DNA of 64,000 bases from Orbaceae bacterium lpD02 (GTDB taxonomy: Bacteria > Pseudomonadota > Gammaproteobacteria > Enterobacterales > Orbaceae). A program made the translations under genes and the position numbers. Where the stretch lies: positions 2,710,258 to 2,774,257 of the forward strand of contig CP133960.1 in the NCBI GenBank assembly GCA_036251875.1. Reading direction: 5' to 3'. Of the stretch, positions 44,985 to 54,576 are shown one piece after another (the first letter of the stretch is position 1; each line of letters opens with the position of its first letter). The notes under the pieces are model-generated. The model did not search any database. It was not told where the DNA came from and worked only from the letters and a program-made list of their open reading frames with translations.

Positions 44985-46687
44985 GTACACCTTTATTATC
45001 GATTAATGATTTAAGTATTCAATTTAAACAGTCGCAAGGTGTGATATCCGTCGTTGATCACATTAACTTTGCGATTAACGAGACGGAAACGCTGGCATTA
45101 GTGGGTGAATCAGGCAGTGGTAAATCGGTAACGGCCTTGTCCATTTTAGGTTTACTTTCGCCACAGCAAACCGTATATCCAAATGGTGAGATCCGGTTTG
45201 CTGACCGTGATTTGCTCAAAGCCGATGAAGCTACATTAAGGCAGATTCGCGGTAATCAAATTAGCATGATATTTCAAGAGCCGATGGTTTCACTTAATCC
45301 TCTGCATACCGTTGAAAAACAACTTTATGAAGTGCTCTCTTTGCATCGCGGGATGGCGAGAAATCAGGCAAGATCTGAGATTATTGACTATTTAACTCGG
45401 GTTGGTATTAAAAATGCTAAGCAGCGATTAAATAGTTATCCCCATCAGTTGTCGGGTGGTGAACGGCAACGGGTAATGATTGCGATGGCTATCTTGACTC
45501 AGCCTAAATTATTAATTGCTGATGAGCCCACAACGGCGCTCGATGTTTCAGTTCAGGCGCAAATTATTCAGCTGCTGAAAGAGCTGAAAAATGAATTGAA
45601 GATGAGTATGTTATTTATTACCCATAATTTGAGTATCGTAAAAAAAGTGGCGGATAACGTTGCGGTGATGAATCAAGGGCAGATTGTTGAGCTAAATAGC
45701 AAGCAGCGTATTTTTTTACGCCCAGAGCATCAATATACTCAATTGTTACTCAATTCGGAGCCACAGGGCGATCCGATCCCATTGCCTGTGCAACCCGGTA
45801 TTTTACTTAATGTTAACCACCTGAGCGTTAATGTAGTGATTAAGAAAAGGCTGTTCAAACATCAAAAACGGGCAATTGTGCATAATGTCGCTTTTGCTGT
45901 TCATCAAGGCGAAGCCGTAGGTTTAGTTGGTGAGTCGGGTTCAGGTAAAAGCACTACGGCGCTGGCTATTTTGCGGTTAATTAACGCCCAAGGTGAGATT
46001 GTTTTTAATGGTCAACCATTGCTTAAGCTTAGCCAGAAGAAACTACTGCCGCTGCGTAGTAAGATTCAAGTGGTATTTCAAGATCCATTTTCATCACTTA
46101 ACCCGCGTTTTAATGTTGAACAAATTATTAGCGAAGGATTACTGACTCATAAAAAGCTCTCCCGCTTAGACGTTGTTCAGCAGGTGATTGATATTATGCA
46201 GGAGGTTGGGCTTGATCCTGAAAGCCGCCATCGTTATCCGTTAGAGTTTTCTGGCGGGCAACGGCAGCGCATTGCGATTGCTCGAGCATTAATTTTGCAA
46301 CCGGAATTATTAATTTTAGATGAACCGACATCGTCACTTGATCGCACGGTGCAGTTGCAAATTATTACGCTATTAAAAACACTGCAACAGAAACACCAAT
46401 TAAGCTATTTATTTATCAGCCATGATTTGTCGGTGATTTACTCGTTATGTCATCACGTTGTGGTAATGAAAGATGGCGAGGTTATTGAGCAAGGTAAACG
46501 CGAGGAGATATTTAATAAGCCACAGCAGGATTATACTAAAATGCTACTCTCATTTTTAGATAAGCCAGTCAAGGCTAAACCAAGGCTTAATCCTAATTTT
46601 AATCCCGCTATGACGGTGCCTAAGCGTAAGAAAACGAACGATAATGGTAGCAGCTGGAGTGATGCATTATTAATTCGGCGTGACTAG
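44981..46687 (+). CDS. yejF: YejF ABC transporter ATPase, fused double domain
   Basis: A 568-residue protein with two complete ATPase domains that power YejBE. Walker A: GESGSGKSVTALS and GESGSGKSTTALA; signature: LSGGERQRVMIA and FSGGQRQRIAIA; Walker B: LLIADEPTTALD and LLILDEPTSSLD. The C-terminal 40 residues are a basic, poorly conserved tail longer than in E. coli. Coupled to yejE by an ATGA overlap. Confidence 0.96.
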   Translation: MSTPLLSINDLSIQFKQSQGVISVVDHINFAINETETLALVGESGSGKSVTALSILGLLSPQQTVYPNGEIRFADRDLLKADEATLRQIRGNQISMIFQEPMVSLNPLHTVEKQLYEVLSLHRGMARNQARSEIIDYLTRVGIKNAKQRLNSYPHQLSGGERQRVMIAMAILTQPKLLIADEPTTALDVSVQAQIIQLLKELKNELKMSMLFITHNLSIVKKVADNVAVMNQGQIVELNSKQRIFLRPEHQYTQLLLNSEPQGDPIPLPVQPGILLNVNHLSVNVVIKKRLFKHQKRAIVHNVAFAVHQGEAVGLVGESGSGKSTTALAILRLINAQGEIVFNGQPLLKLSQKKLLPLRSKIQVVFQDPFSSLNPRFNVEQIISEGLLTHKKLSRLDVVQQVIDIMQEVGLDPESRHRYPLEFSGGQRQRIAIARALILQPELLILDEPTSSLDRTVQLQIITLLKTLQQKHQLSYLFISHDLSVIYSLCHHVVVMKDGEVIEQGKREEIFNKPQQDYTKMLLSFLDKPVKAKPRLNPNFNPAMTVPKRKKTNDNGSSWSDALLIRRD

Positions 46688-46770
46688 GTTTTTGTCAGTC
46701 ATACTAGATGGTAGCAGCGTTAAGTGATCGTGTGATGTTAAAACTAGTTTTACCCATTTTGGCTAAAAAA

Positions 46771-46789
46771 GGCTAGGAGAATCCTAGCC
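46771..46789 (-). terminator. Intrinsic terminator of nfsB
   Basis: On the minus strand GGCTAGGA-TTC-TCCTAGCC is a perfect 8-bp hairpin followed by TTTTTT. It begins 9 bases after the nfsB stop and lies between convergent yejF and nfsB. Confidence 0.9.
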
Positions 46790-46797
46790 GATAATGA

Positions 46798-47442
46798 TTA
46801 CAAGGTTGTGAAAATTTGCTCATTTGGTAAACGTGATTTAGGTCGATGTGCGTTACCGTCATTGACATCATGATAACCAAAGGTGGCAACAACAACGCTT
46901 TTTAGCCCTTTTTCTTTGAGACCTAAAATTTCATCCATCTTGACATTGTCATAGCCTTCAATTGCCGTTGAATCAATGCCAATTGCTGCCGCGGCAAATA
47001 GTATTTGACCTAAAGCAAGGTAAAGTTGCTTGCTTTCCCAGCAAAGTAGGTTTTCTGCTGTCTTACTATTTTGTTCAACAAAAAAACGACGTCCTTGATC
47101 TTGACCTTCTTTAAGTTCAGCGCTAGGAAAACGGCCATCTTTTTCTTCTTGTCGTAATAAATTTTGTAAATGTGCTTCATCTAATGGCGTTTTAATGCAA
47201 AACACGATCGTATGAGACGAATCAGCCACGCGAGGGTGATTAAAATCAAGGATTGATGGTAAAATTTTTGCTTTAGCCGCATCATTATCAGCGATGAAAA
47301 AGTGCCATGGTTGGCTATTTACAGAAGAAGGGCTATTTTTTAATACTGTTAAAAGTTGTTTAAACTGTTCAGCAGGAATTTTTTTGCTTTTATCATAATG
47401 TTTGGTGGTATAACGTTTATTTGAAATATCAACGATATTCAT
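46798..47442 (-). CDS. nfsB: Oxygen-insensitive NAD(P)H nitroreductase / dihydropteridine reductase NfsB
   Basis: A 214-residue FMN enzyme matching remembered E. coli NfsB: SSVNSQPWHFFIADND, HTIVFCIKTPLDE, KDGRFPSAELKEG, AAIGIDSTAIEGYDN and GLKEKGLKSVVVATFGYH. It reduces nitro compounds and quinones. AGGAG precedes the ATG, and TATAAT (complement of 47472-47477) is a good -10 about 30 bases upstream. Second nitroreductase of the window besides nfsA. Confidence 0.93.
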   Translation of the reverse strand: MNIVDISNKRYTTKHYDKSKKIPAEQFKQLLTVLKNSPSSVNSQPWHFFIADNDAAKAKILPSILDFNHPRVADSSHTIVFCIKTPLDEAHLQNLLRQEEKDGRFPSAELKEGQDQGRRFFVEQNSKTAENLLCWESKQLYLALGQILFAAAAIGIDSTAIEGYDNVKMDEILGLKEKGLKSVVVATFGYHDVNDGNAHRPKSRLPNEQIFTTL

Positions 47443-47815
47443 ACTATTACTCCTATTAAATAGATCTGGTCATTATAGAATATTTATCAATAGTTTAAAT
47501 AACTAATTGACTGTTACTTTATGATTTAAGTTTAACTATCTGTTTTTTATGATTAAATTTTAAATTCATCTTGGTTATTTATAAAATAGGTAATACTTAT
47601 AAAAATATATTTTAGCTTTTTTTTACGTAAAATGGGTCGCCACTCTGGATTATAAAAAATGAGGCTATAATTAATTTAATTAATCACAAAATATTATTTT
47701 TAGGCTTATAATATCTCAAAATTGAGACTATCCAATTAATGTGATTACCGCCTACTTGCCGGTTATATGATTGAGCGTTTTGATGACCGAGTTTTATTGC
47801 AAGAGGTAGATATTG
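47443..47815. other. Divergent control region nfsB / pyrC
   Basis: A very AT-rich 373-base gap. It contains the nfsB -10 on the minus strand (47472-47477), a TATAAT on the plus strand at 47707-47712 and a TCTCAA-AA-TTGAGA dyad at 47714-47727. No gene, tRNA or repeat element was seen. Confidence 0.6.
47707..47727 (+). promoter_or_regulatory. pyrC -10 element with overlapping dyad
   Basis: TATAAT is followed after one base by the perfect inverted repeat TCTCAA-AA-TTGAGA, which would cover the transcription start. It lies about 90 bases before the pyrC ATG. Repressor binding is a guess. Confidence 0.4.
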
Positions 47816-48862
47816 ATGTCGGAATTACAAAAAATAACGATTAAACGGCCAGATGATTGGCATTTGCATCTACGTGATGAGCAGATGCTTAAGGGAGTGG
47901 TGGCTTATTCTAGTCGAGATTATGCGCGAGCGATGATTATGCCGAATTTAATGCCACCATTAAAAACATTAGCAGAGGTCAGTGAGTATAAGAAGCGGGT
48001 GTTGGCAGCGATCCCTCATCGCGATAATTTTACGCCATTGATGACTATTTATCTGTCTGACGATACTAAGATTAATGATGTGGTTAGTGGCTATCAACGC
48101 AATATTTTACAAGCGGTAAAATTATACCCAGCACATGCCACAACTAACTCAGCAGACGGTATTCGCTCAATTAATCATGTATTGCCAGTATTAGAGGCGA
48201 TGCAAAAGCATGGCATCCCGTTATTAATACATGGTGAAGTCACCGATCCGGCGATTGATGTATTTGACCGTGAAGCACAATTTATTGATAACATGCTGTT
48301 ACCGTTAATGAAAACGCTTCCTGAACTAAAAATTGTACTCGAACACGCAACGACCCAAGAAGCAGCTGAGTTAGTGATGCAAGGACCCGCTACTTTAGCG
48401 GCGACGGTAACGCCTCAGCATATTTTATTAAATCGCAATGCGTTATTTCAAGGTGGCTTAAAACCGCATAATTACTGTTTACCGATTTTAAAAAGAGAAG
48501 TACATCGCCAAAAATTGATGCAAGCCGTAACGTCTGGTTGTGATCGCTTTTTTTTAGGAACGGATTCCGCGCCACACCAAAAAAATAGCAAAGAGTCGGC
48601 ATGTGGATGCGCAGGTGTATTTAATGCACCGGTGGCGCTATCTGTCTATGCGCACATTTTTGAACAGGCTAATGCATTAGATAAGCTAGAGGCATTTGTT
48701 GCAATCAATGGGGCAACGTTTTATCAATTACCGATCAATCAAGATACGCTAACGCTGGTTAAGAAAAAGCATAAGGTTGCCGAGACTATTTTTATATCAG
48801 GTGTCGGCGAGATTATTCCCTTTTTGGCGGGTGAAGAACTTAATTGGTCGGTTGAAAACTGA
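47816..48862 (+). CDS. pyrC: Dihydroorotase
   Basis: A 348-residue class II dihydroorotase of pyrimidine synthesis. Zinc ligands His16 and His18 are in DDWHLHLRD, the carbamylated lysine is in AVKLYPAHATT, and LIHGEVTD, LEHATTQEA and FLGTDSAPH complete the site. ATG 47816 with AGAGG upstream is preferred to a TTG three bases earlier. Monocistronic by context. Confidence 0.97.
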   Translation: MSELQKITIKRPDDWHLHLRDEQMLKGVVAYSSRDYARAMIMPNLMPPLKTLAEVSEYKKRVLAAIPHRDNFTPLMTIYLSDDTKINDVVSGYQRNILQAVKLYPAHATTNSADGIRSINHVLPVLEAMQKHGIPLLIHGEVTDPAIDVFDREAQFIDNMLLPLMKTLPELKIVLEHATTQEAAELVMQGPATLAATVTPQHILLNRNALFQGGLKPHNYCLPILKREVHRQKLMQAVTSGCDRFFLGTDSAPHQKNSKESACGCAGVFNAPVALSVYAHIFEQANALDKLEAFVAINGATFYQLPINQDTLTLVKKKHKVAETIFISGVGEIIPFLAGEELNWSVEN

Positions 48863-49011
48863 GCTTGATCAGGGATAAGTCAAATTCGCTATTTTTTGCT
48901 AAGTTATTTAAATTAATTAGGGCATAAATTTAATCAAACATTAGCGATAACTATTGATTGTCTTATTGCGCTATTGCCCCTAAAATAGTGCTAAAACACT
49001 AGGGATACATC

Positions 49012-49917
49012 ATGGAACAGATTGTTAATCAATTACATACTATTCAAGATTTTATTCGTTGGGCGGCATCACTGTTTAACCGTTCAGATATTTATTATGG
49101 TCACGGCAGCAATAATGCGATTGATGAAGCAAAGTTATTAGTTTTACCTAGCCTTAATTTGCCGTTAACGATTCCTGCTGAGTTTTATGCGGCTAACTTA
49201 ACTTTAGATGAAAAACAGACAATTATTGATAATGTTACCGCGAGAATAGAACAACATATTCCTACCCCATATTTGACCAACATGGCGTGGTTTTGTGGTC
49301 ATCAGTTTTACGTTGACGAGCGGGTTTTAATTCCGCGTTCACCGATTGGTGAGTTAATTCAAAACCATTTAGTCGGTATTATTGATTTTGAACCGCGTAA
49401 TATTCTTGACCTATGTACCGGCAGTGGCTGCATCGGTATCGCATGTGCTTATGAGTATCAAGATGCGCAAGTCGATGTGGCGGATATCTCTATCGAGGCA
49501 CTTGAGGTGGCACAAATAAATATTGAGTCACATCAGCTTTCACACCGAGTTTTGCCAATATTGTCTGATCTCTTTAATGATTTACCCGATGTTCAATATG
49601 ACGTAATTATTTCGAATCCACCTTATGTTGATCAAGACGATATGGATGATTTGCCATCAGAGTTTAAGATTGAACCTGATTTGGCACTTGCCGCGGGTCA
49701 TGATGGACTCGATATCGTTAAGCGTATATTAAAGCAATCAGCTGAACACCTGTCTAAGTTTGGGGTGTTGATTTGTGAGGTTGGTAATAGTAGCGTTGCT
49801 TTACAAGAACAGTATCCGCAGATCCCATTCAAATGGCTTACTTTTAAGCACGGTGGCGATGGTGTATTTATGCTAACCAAAAAGCAACTAATTGAATTTA
49901 ATGACATTATAGAGTGA
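49012..49917 (+). CDS. prmB: Ribosomal protein L3 N5-glutamine methyltransferase
   Basis: A 301-residue HemK-family methyltransferase. SAM motif [14 protein letters not shown] and catalytic [16 protein letters not shown]; the YVD form distinguishes PrmB (L3 target) from Prm[18 protein letters not shown] matches E. coli PrmB. It is directly followed by aroC, as in enterics. Confidence 0.94.
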   Translation: MEQIVNQLHTIQDFIRWAASLFNRSDIYYGHGSNNAIDEAKLLVLPSLNLPLTIPAEFYAANLTLDEKQTIIDNVTARIEQHIPTPYLTNMAWFCGHQFYVDERVLIPRSPIGELIQNHLVGIIDFEPRNILDLCTGSGCIGIACAYEYQDAQVDVADISIEALEVAQINIESHQLSHRVLPILSDLFNDLPDVQYDVIISNPPYVDQDDMDDLPSEFKIEPDLALAAGHDGLDIVKRILKQSAEHLSKFGVLICEVGNSSVALQEQYPQIPFKWLTFKHGGDGVFMLTKKQLIEFNDIIE

Positions 49918-49959
49918 TATTACTATCGCTAATTCTAAATAAAGAAGAAAAGGTTAATT

Positions 49960-51042
49960 ATGGCTGGGAACTCAATAGGGACGCTTTTTAAAGTCACGAC
50001 GTTTGGTGAATCGCATGGGCTGGCATTGGGCTGCATTGTTGATGGTGTACCTCCTGGACTGACATTATGTGAAGAGGATCTACAAATAGAGCTCGATCGC
50101 CGCAAGCCAGGATCATCTCGTTATACCACCCAGCGTCGTGAGGCTGATGAGGTTAAAATTTTGTCTGGAGTGTTTGAAGGTAAAACGACGGGCACCAGCA
50201 TTGGTCTATTAATTGAAAATACCGATCAGCGCTCACAAGATTATAGCCGCATAAAAGATATTTTTCGCCCAAGCCATGCCGATTATACCTATCAGCAAAA
50301 ATATGGCATTCGTGATTATCGCGGCGGTGGAAGAGCATCTGCTCGCGAAACAGCGATGCGAGTTGCGGCAGGAAGTATTGCCAAAAAATACCTACAAGAA
50401 AAACTAGGCATAACTATTCGCGGTTATTTGGCACAAATTGGTGATATTAAGTGTGAATTAACCGATTGGCAGCAAGTGGCACAAAATCCATTTTTCTGTG
50501 CTGATGAGACTAAATTAAACGATCTTGATGAGCTCTTACGTAATTTGAAAAAACGCGGTGATTCTATCGGTGCTAAGGTGACCATTGTTGCCGAGAATGT
50601 GCCAGTTGGTCTTGGTGAGCCAGTATTTGACCGTTTAGATGCCGATCTGGCTCACGCCTTAATGAGCATCAATGCAGTCAAAGGTGTGGAAATTGGTGAC
50701 GGGTTTGCAACGATTAATAAACGTGGCAGCGAGAATCGAGATCAAATTACTGCTGAGGGCTTTCAATCTAATCATGCTGGCGGAGTGTTAGGGGGGATTA
50801 GCTCTGGGCAAACGATTCAAGCAAATATTGCACTAAAAGCAACCCCAAGTATTGAAATCGCAGGACAATCGATTGATATTCATGGTAATACTGTTGAGGT
50901 TTCAACCCACGGTAGGCACGATCCTTGCGTCGGCATTCGAGCGGTACCGATAGCGGAAGCGATGATGGCGATAGTGTTAATGGATCATTACCTGCGCCAT
51001 CGTGCTCAGTGTGGTGATGTTCAACCTATTAGATACTTTTAA
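49960..51042 (+). CDS. aroC: Chorismate synthase
   Basis: A 360-residue enzyme converting EPSP to chorismate using reduced FMN, the last shikimate-pathway step. Signatures [37 protein letters not shown] and [18 protein letters not shown] are all present, as is [18 protein letters not shown]. Good AAGAAAAGG ribosome site. Confidence 0.98.
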   Translation: MAGNSIGTLFKVTTFGESHGLALGCIVDGVPPGLTLCEEDLQIELDRRKPGSSRYTTQRREADEVKILSGVFEGKTTGTSIGLLIENTDQRSQDYSRIKDIFRPSHADYTYQQKYGIRDYRGGGRASARETAMRVAAGSIAKKYLQEKLGITIRGYLAQIGDIKCELTDWQQVAQNPFFCADETKLNDLDELLRNLKKRGDSIGAKVTIVAENVPVGLGEPVFDRLDADLAHALMSINAVKGVEIGDGFATINKRGSENRDQITAEGFQSNHAGGVLGGISSGQTIQANIALKATPSIEIAGQSIDIHGNTVEVSTHGRHDPCVGIRAVPIAEAMMAIVLMDHYLRHRAQCGDVQPIRYF

Positions 51043-51051
51043 TCGCCTACT

Positions 51052-51258
51052 ATGTTAGATGATAAAATTAGCGGCTTACTTTTGGCGATCCCATTAGTTA
51101 TTATTGGCTATCTATTGTTACAGCTTGATAAATACTATTTTAATCATTATATCGCTAACTTATTTAAGCGGCCTAAATTCAGGCTAGTGTTTATGCTATT
51201 AATTTTTATTACCGTCATGCTGTCGAGTATTTATTGGCGAACATCTATTGGATCTTAG
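51052..51258 (+). CDS. Small two-helix membrane protein, unrecognised
   Basis: A 68-residue protein with two hydrophobic segments (about residues 8-25 and 46-62) joined by a basic loop (NLFKRPKFR). It begins 9 bases after the aroC stop and ends 7 bases before the yfcA ATG, so it is probably cotranscribed. E. coli has mepA in this place; this protein is not a MepA fragment as far as I can see. Function unknown; the tight spacing supports a real gene. Confidence 0.6.
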   Translation: MLDDKISGLLLAIPLVIIGYLLLQLDKYYFNHYIANLFKRPKFRLVFMLLIFITVMLSSIYWRTSIGS

Positions 51259-51265
51259 ATTACTG

Positions 51266-52030
51266 ATGGATATTACAATTAGCTATCAACTATTATTACT
51301 GCTATTTGCGGTGGCATTTATCGCTGGATTTATTGATTCAATTGCTGGCGGTGGTGGATTATTAACGGTGCCGGCATTGCTCGCGGTAGGTATTTCACCA
51401 CAAGCGGCTTTAGCAACTAATAAATTACAAAGCTGTGGTGGTTCATTTTCTGCTAGTTTCTACTTCATTCGTAAACGAATGGTTAATCTAGCTGAAATGA
51501 AACTATCAATATTGTTAGCTTTTATGGGGGCAGCATTGGGTACGTTGCTCGTTTTACACATAAAAGCTGATTTTTTGCGTATTTTATTACCCGTTTTGAC
51601 TATTAGCGTAGGGCTTTACTTTTTACTTTGCCCCAAAATCGGTGAACATGATCGGAAAAGGCGGTTGTCTGAAACTCAGTTTGCTATAATCGCGGCGATG
51701 ACGGTCGGTTTTTATGATGGCTTTTTTGGTCCTGGAGCTGGATCATTTTATGCGGTAGCGTATGTTACCTTAGCGGGATTTAATCTTACTAAAGCAACGG
51801 CTCATACTAAAGTTCTCAATTTCACTTCTAATTTTGCTGGGCTGCTATTTTTTATTTTTAGTGGGCAGGTCATTTGGGCAATTGGACTGACGATGCTTAT
51901 TGGGCAAATCATTGGCGCCAGATTAGGTGCGAGCATGGTTATTGCAAAAGGTAAAACGTTAATTCGGCCAATGCTAATTACCGTTTCTACGGTAGTAAGT
52001 CTTAAATTAATTTGGGAAAATTTTTTTTAA
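51266..52030 (+). CDS. yfcA: TauE/SafE-family membrane protein YfcA
   Basis: A 254-residue permease-like protein. AGFIDSIAGGGGLLTVPALL near the N-terminus is the family hallmark, repeated as GFYDGFFGPGAGSFYAVAYV in the second half; ATNKLQSCGGSFSA and TAHTKVLNFTSNFAGL also match E. coli YfcA. Members export sulfonates or organic anions; the substrate of YfcA is unknown. ATG 51266 is preferred to a TTG at 51248. Confidence 0.93.
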   Translation: MDITISYQLLLLLFAVAFIAGFIDSIAGGGGLLTVPALLAVGISPQAALATNKLQSCGGSFSASFYFIRKRMVNLAEMKLSILLAFMGAALGTLLVLHIKADFLRILLPVLTISVGLYFLLCPKIGEHDRKRRLSETQFAIIAAMTVGFYDGFFGPGAGSFYAVAYVTLAGFNLTKATAHTKVLNFTSNFAGLLFFIFSGQVIWAIGLTMLIGQIIGARLGASMVIAKGKTLIRPMLITVSTVVSLKLIWENFF

Positions 52031-52209
52031 TGGCAATCAATAGCCTATATGCCCGACTTATGAAAATAAGAGGCAACTATATTTTTATAGTTTGATTTGG
52101 TTTGTTGACTTAAAATCTCATTATTGTAAATATTAAGTGGTTTTTTAAGTGTGTATCGAATATCGTTGATTATAGCGATTTTTATTAACTAAAGTTGTGA
52201 GGAGCCAAG

Positions 52210-53463
52210 ATGTTTACTAAACAAATGACAATAGCTGAGTATGACAAAGATTTATGGGATGCTATTTTAGGTGAAAATAAACGTCAAGAAGAGCATATCG
52301 AATTAATTGCCTCAGAAAATTATACCAGCCCAAGGGTTATGCAAGCACAAGGTTCGCAGCTTACTAATAAATATGCTGAAGGTTACCCTGGAAAGCGTTA
52401 CTATGGTGGTTGCGAATACGTTGATATCGTCGAGCAGCTTGCTATTGATCGCGCAAAAGCTTTATTTGGTGCTGATTATGCTAATGTTCAACCACATTCG
52501 GGTTCACAAGCTAATTTTGCCGTTTATACCACGTTATTACAGCCTGGTGATACGGTGTTGGGGATGAATTTAGCCGAAGGCGGTCATTTAACTCATGGTT
52601 CACCGGTTAACTTCTCAGGCAAGTTGTATAATATTGTTGCTTATGGCGTAGATGAAAATGGGCGTATTGATTATCAACAAGTTGCCAAAATAGCAAAAGA
52701 GACTAGGCCGAAAATGATTATTGGTGGTTTTTCTGCCTATTCAGGTATTGTGGATTGGCCGAAAATGCGTGAAATTGCCGATAGTGTTGACGCCTATTTA
52801 TTTGTTGATATGGCGCATGTTGCTGGCTTAATTGCCGCGGGCGTTTACCCTAATCCATTACCTTATGCTCATGTTGTTACAACTACCACGCATAAAACAC
52901 TGGGTGGACCGCGAGGAGGGATCATTTTAGCTAAAGGCGGCAGTGAAGAGTTATATAAAAAGCTTAACTCGGCTGTTTTTCCTGGTGCTCAAGGCGGTCC
53001 TTTGATGCACATTATTGCTGCTAAAGCGGTTGCGTTAAAAGAAGCAATGGAACCCGCTTATAAGGCATATCAACAGCAGGTGGTTAAAAATGCGCAGGCC
53101 ATGGTTGAAGAGGTTATCAAACGTGGGTATAAAGTGGTTTCAGGCGAAACCCAAAATCACCTATTTTTAATCGATTTAGTCGATAAAAATCTAACGGGTA
53201 AAGCAGCCGATGCGGCATTAGGGCTGGCAAATATAACGGTTAATAAAAATAGTGTGCCTCGTGATCCACAAAGCCCATTTGTTACATCGGGTATTCGATT
53301 GGGGACGCCAGCAATAACTCGCCGAGGTTTTAAAGAACAAGAAGCAAGGCAATTAGCTAATTGGATTTGCGATGTGCTTGACAACATCGATGATGAAAGG
53401 GTAATCAAGAATGTACAGCAAAAAGTACTGGATATTTGTAAAGGTTTTCCTGTCTATTCGTAA
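52210..53463 (+). CDS. glyA: Serine hydroxymethyltransferase
   Basis: A 417-residue PLP enzyme interconverting serine and glycine with tetrahydrofolate, same length as E. coli GlyA. The PLP lysine is Lys229 in [29 protein letters not shown] and [15 protein letters not shown] are signature segments. GAGG ribosome site and a strong downstream terminator indicate a single-gene unit. Confidence 0.99.
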   Translation: MFTKQMTIAEYDKDLWDAILGENKRQEEHIELIASENYTSPRVMQAQGSQLTNKYAEGYPGKRYYGGCEYVDIVEQLAIDRAKALFGADYANVQPHSGSQANFAVYTTLLQPGDTVLGMNLAEGGHLTHGSPVNFSGKLYNIVAYGVDENGRIDYQQVAKIAKETRPKMIIGGFSAYSGIVDWPKMREIADSVDAYLFVDMAHVAGLIAAGVYPNPLPYAHVVTTTTHKTLGGPRGGIILAKGGSEELYKKLNSAVFPGAQGGPLMHIIAAKAVALKEAMEPAYKAYQQQVVKNAQAMVEEVIKRGYKVVSGETQNHLFLIDLVDKNLTGKAADAALGLANITVNKNSVPRDPQSPFVTSGIRLGTPAITRRGFKEQEARQLANWICDVLDNIDDERVIKNVQQKVLDICKGFPVYS

Positions 53464-53482
53464 TAAGCATTACTGGTATTTT

Positions 53483-53520
53483 ATAATAAAAATGCTCTAA
53501 GGATAGGGCATTTTTATTAT
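53483..53520 (+). terminator. Intrinsic terminator of glyA
   Basis: ATAATAAAAATGC and GCATTTTTATTAT form a perfect 13-bp stem, extended inward by TC/GG. The right arm supplies the U-rich end. Starts 20 bases after the glyA stop. Confidence 0.85.
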
Positions 53521-53611
53521 ATACGTTGTGTATAAAAATACATTACTATATACCTTCTGTTTTGGCGAGGATCAGATCGTTATTATAACAATAAAAGGGA
53601 GGGAGGTATAA

Positions 53612-54559
53612 ATGAGCGAAGAAATTGAACTAAAATTTGAGATTGACTCGTCATCGATTAAACCATTGTCTACTTTTTTACAAAACCAACGTATTATCGA
53701 ACAACGTAGCTTACACTTAGCAAATAGTTACTACGATAGTCTTGATAATATTTTGCGACGCCATCATACCAGTATCCGTATCCGCAGTATTGAGGAAAAT
53801 ACAAAAAAGCATGAATATGAAATTACGCTAAAGTCTTCAATGAATGAAAAATCAATCACAGGTTTACACTCAAGGCTGGAATTTAATGCATCACTCCCTA
53901 ATAATAAATTAAATCTATCGGCACTGCCGAAGGCCGCATTTCCTATCGGATTGGATCGCGATAGTTTAGAAAAGCAACTGAGTGCGTTGTTTACCACCGA
54001 CTTTCAACGAGAAACATGGGTGGTTCATTTTAACCAAAGCCAAATAGAAGTGGCGCTCGATCAAGGTATAATTTCAACCGGTGCGTTAAATTTGCCGATT
54101 TTAGAAGTCGAATTAGAATTAAAATTAGGTGCGAAGGTCGATTTATTATTATTTGCGCATAAATTAAGCCAATTTCATATCCATCTTTTTTCACAAAGTA
54201 AGGCTGCTAGAGGGTATCGTTTAGTGCAAGGCTGTGATGTCGCTAAAATTCCTCAATTAGACATATCAAACTTAACTACCTCGTCAATACTACCCGCTAT
54301 CTTAGAATTTTGGCAAACAAATGAAGAGTATGCTTTAGCGCATAACGATTTGAGTTTTTATCTGCAAACATTGCAGCAGGTTATTGATAATTTAGTACCT
54401 ATATTACCCTCACCCGAAAATGAATATTCGACTGAATTAAATCAGGTTTATCGTAATTGGTTAAGTCACACAAAATCAATTACAAATATTAAACATTTTG
54501 CATTTAGTCCGATTAATGGGCAATTTAAACTCTACTTAATGCTATTAGTATTATGGTGA
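53612..54559 (+). CDS. ygiF: CYTH-domain triphosphatase YgiF, short form
   Basis: A 315-residue protein with the CYTH tunnel domain in the first 200 residues: metal-binding EEIELKF, SYYDSLDNILRRHHTSIRIR, YEITLKSS, EVALDQGII and LEVELELKLG. E. coli YgiF (433 residues) hydrolyses inorganic triphosphate and has a C-terminal CHAD domain. Here only about 110 residues follow CYTH, so CHAD is cut down or lost. Upstream of glnE as in E. coli. GGGAGGGAGG ribosome site. Confidence 0.85.
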   Translation: MSEEIELKFEIDSSSIKPLSTFLQNQRIIEQRSLHLANSYYDSLDNILRRHHTSIRIRSIEENTKKHEYEITLKSSMNEKSITGLHSRLEFNASLPNNKLNLSALPKAAFPIGLDRDSLEKQLSALFTTDFQRETWVVHFNQSQIEVALDQGIISTGALNLPILEVELELKLGAKVDLLLFAHKLSQFHIHLFSQSKAARGYRLVQGCDVAKIPQLDISNLTTSSILPAILEFWQTNEEYALAHNDLSFYLQTLQQVIDNLVPILPSPENEYSTELNQVYRNWLSHTKSITNIKHFAFSPINGQFKLYLMLLVLW

Positions 54560-54576
54560 GTAATTGGTGGTGATGT

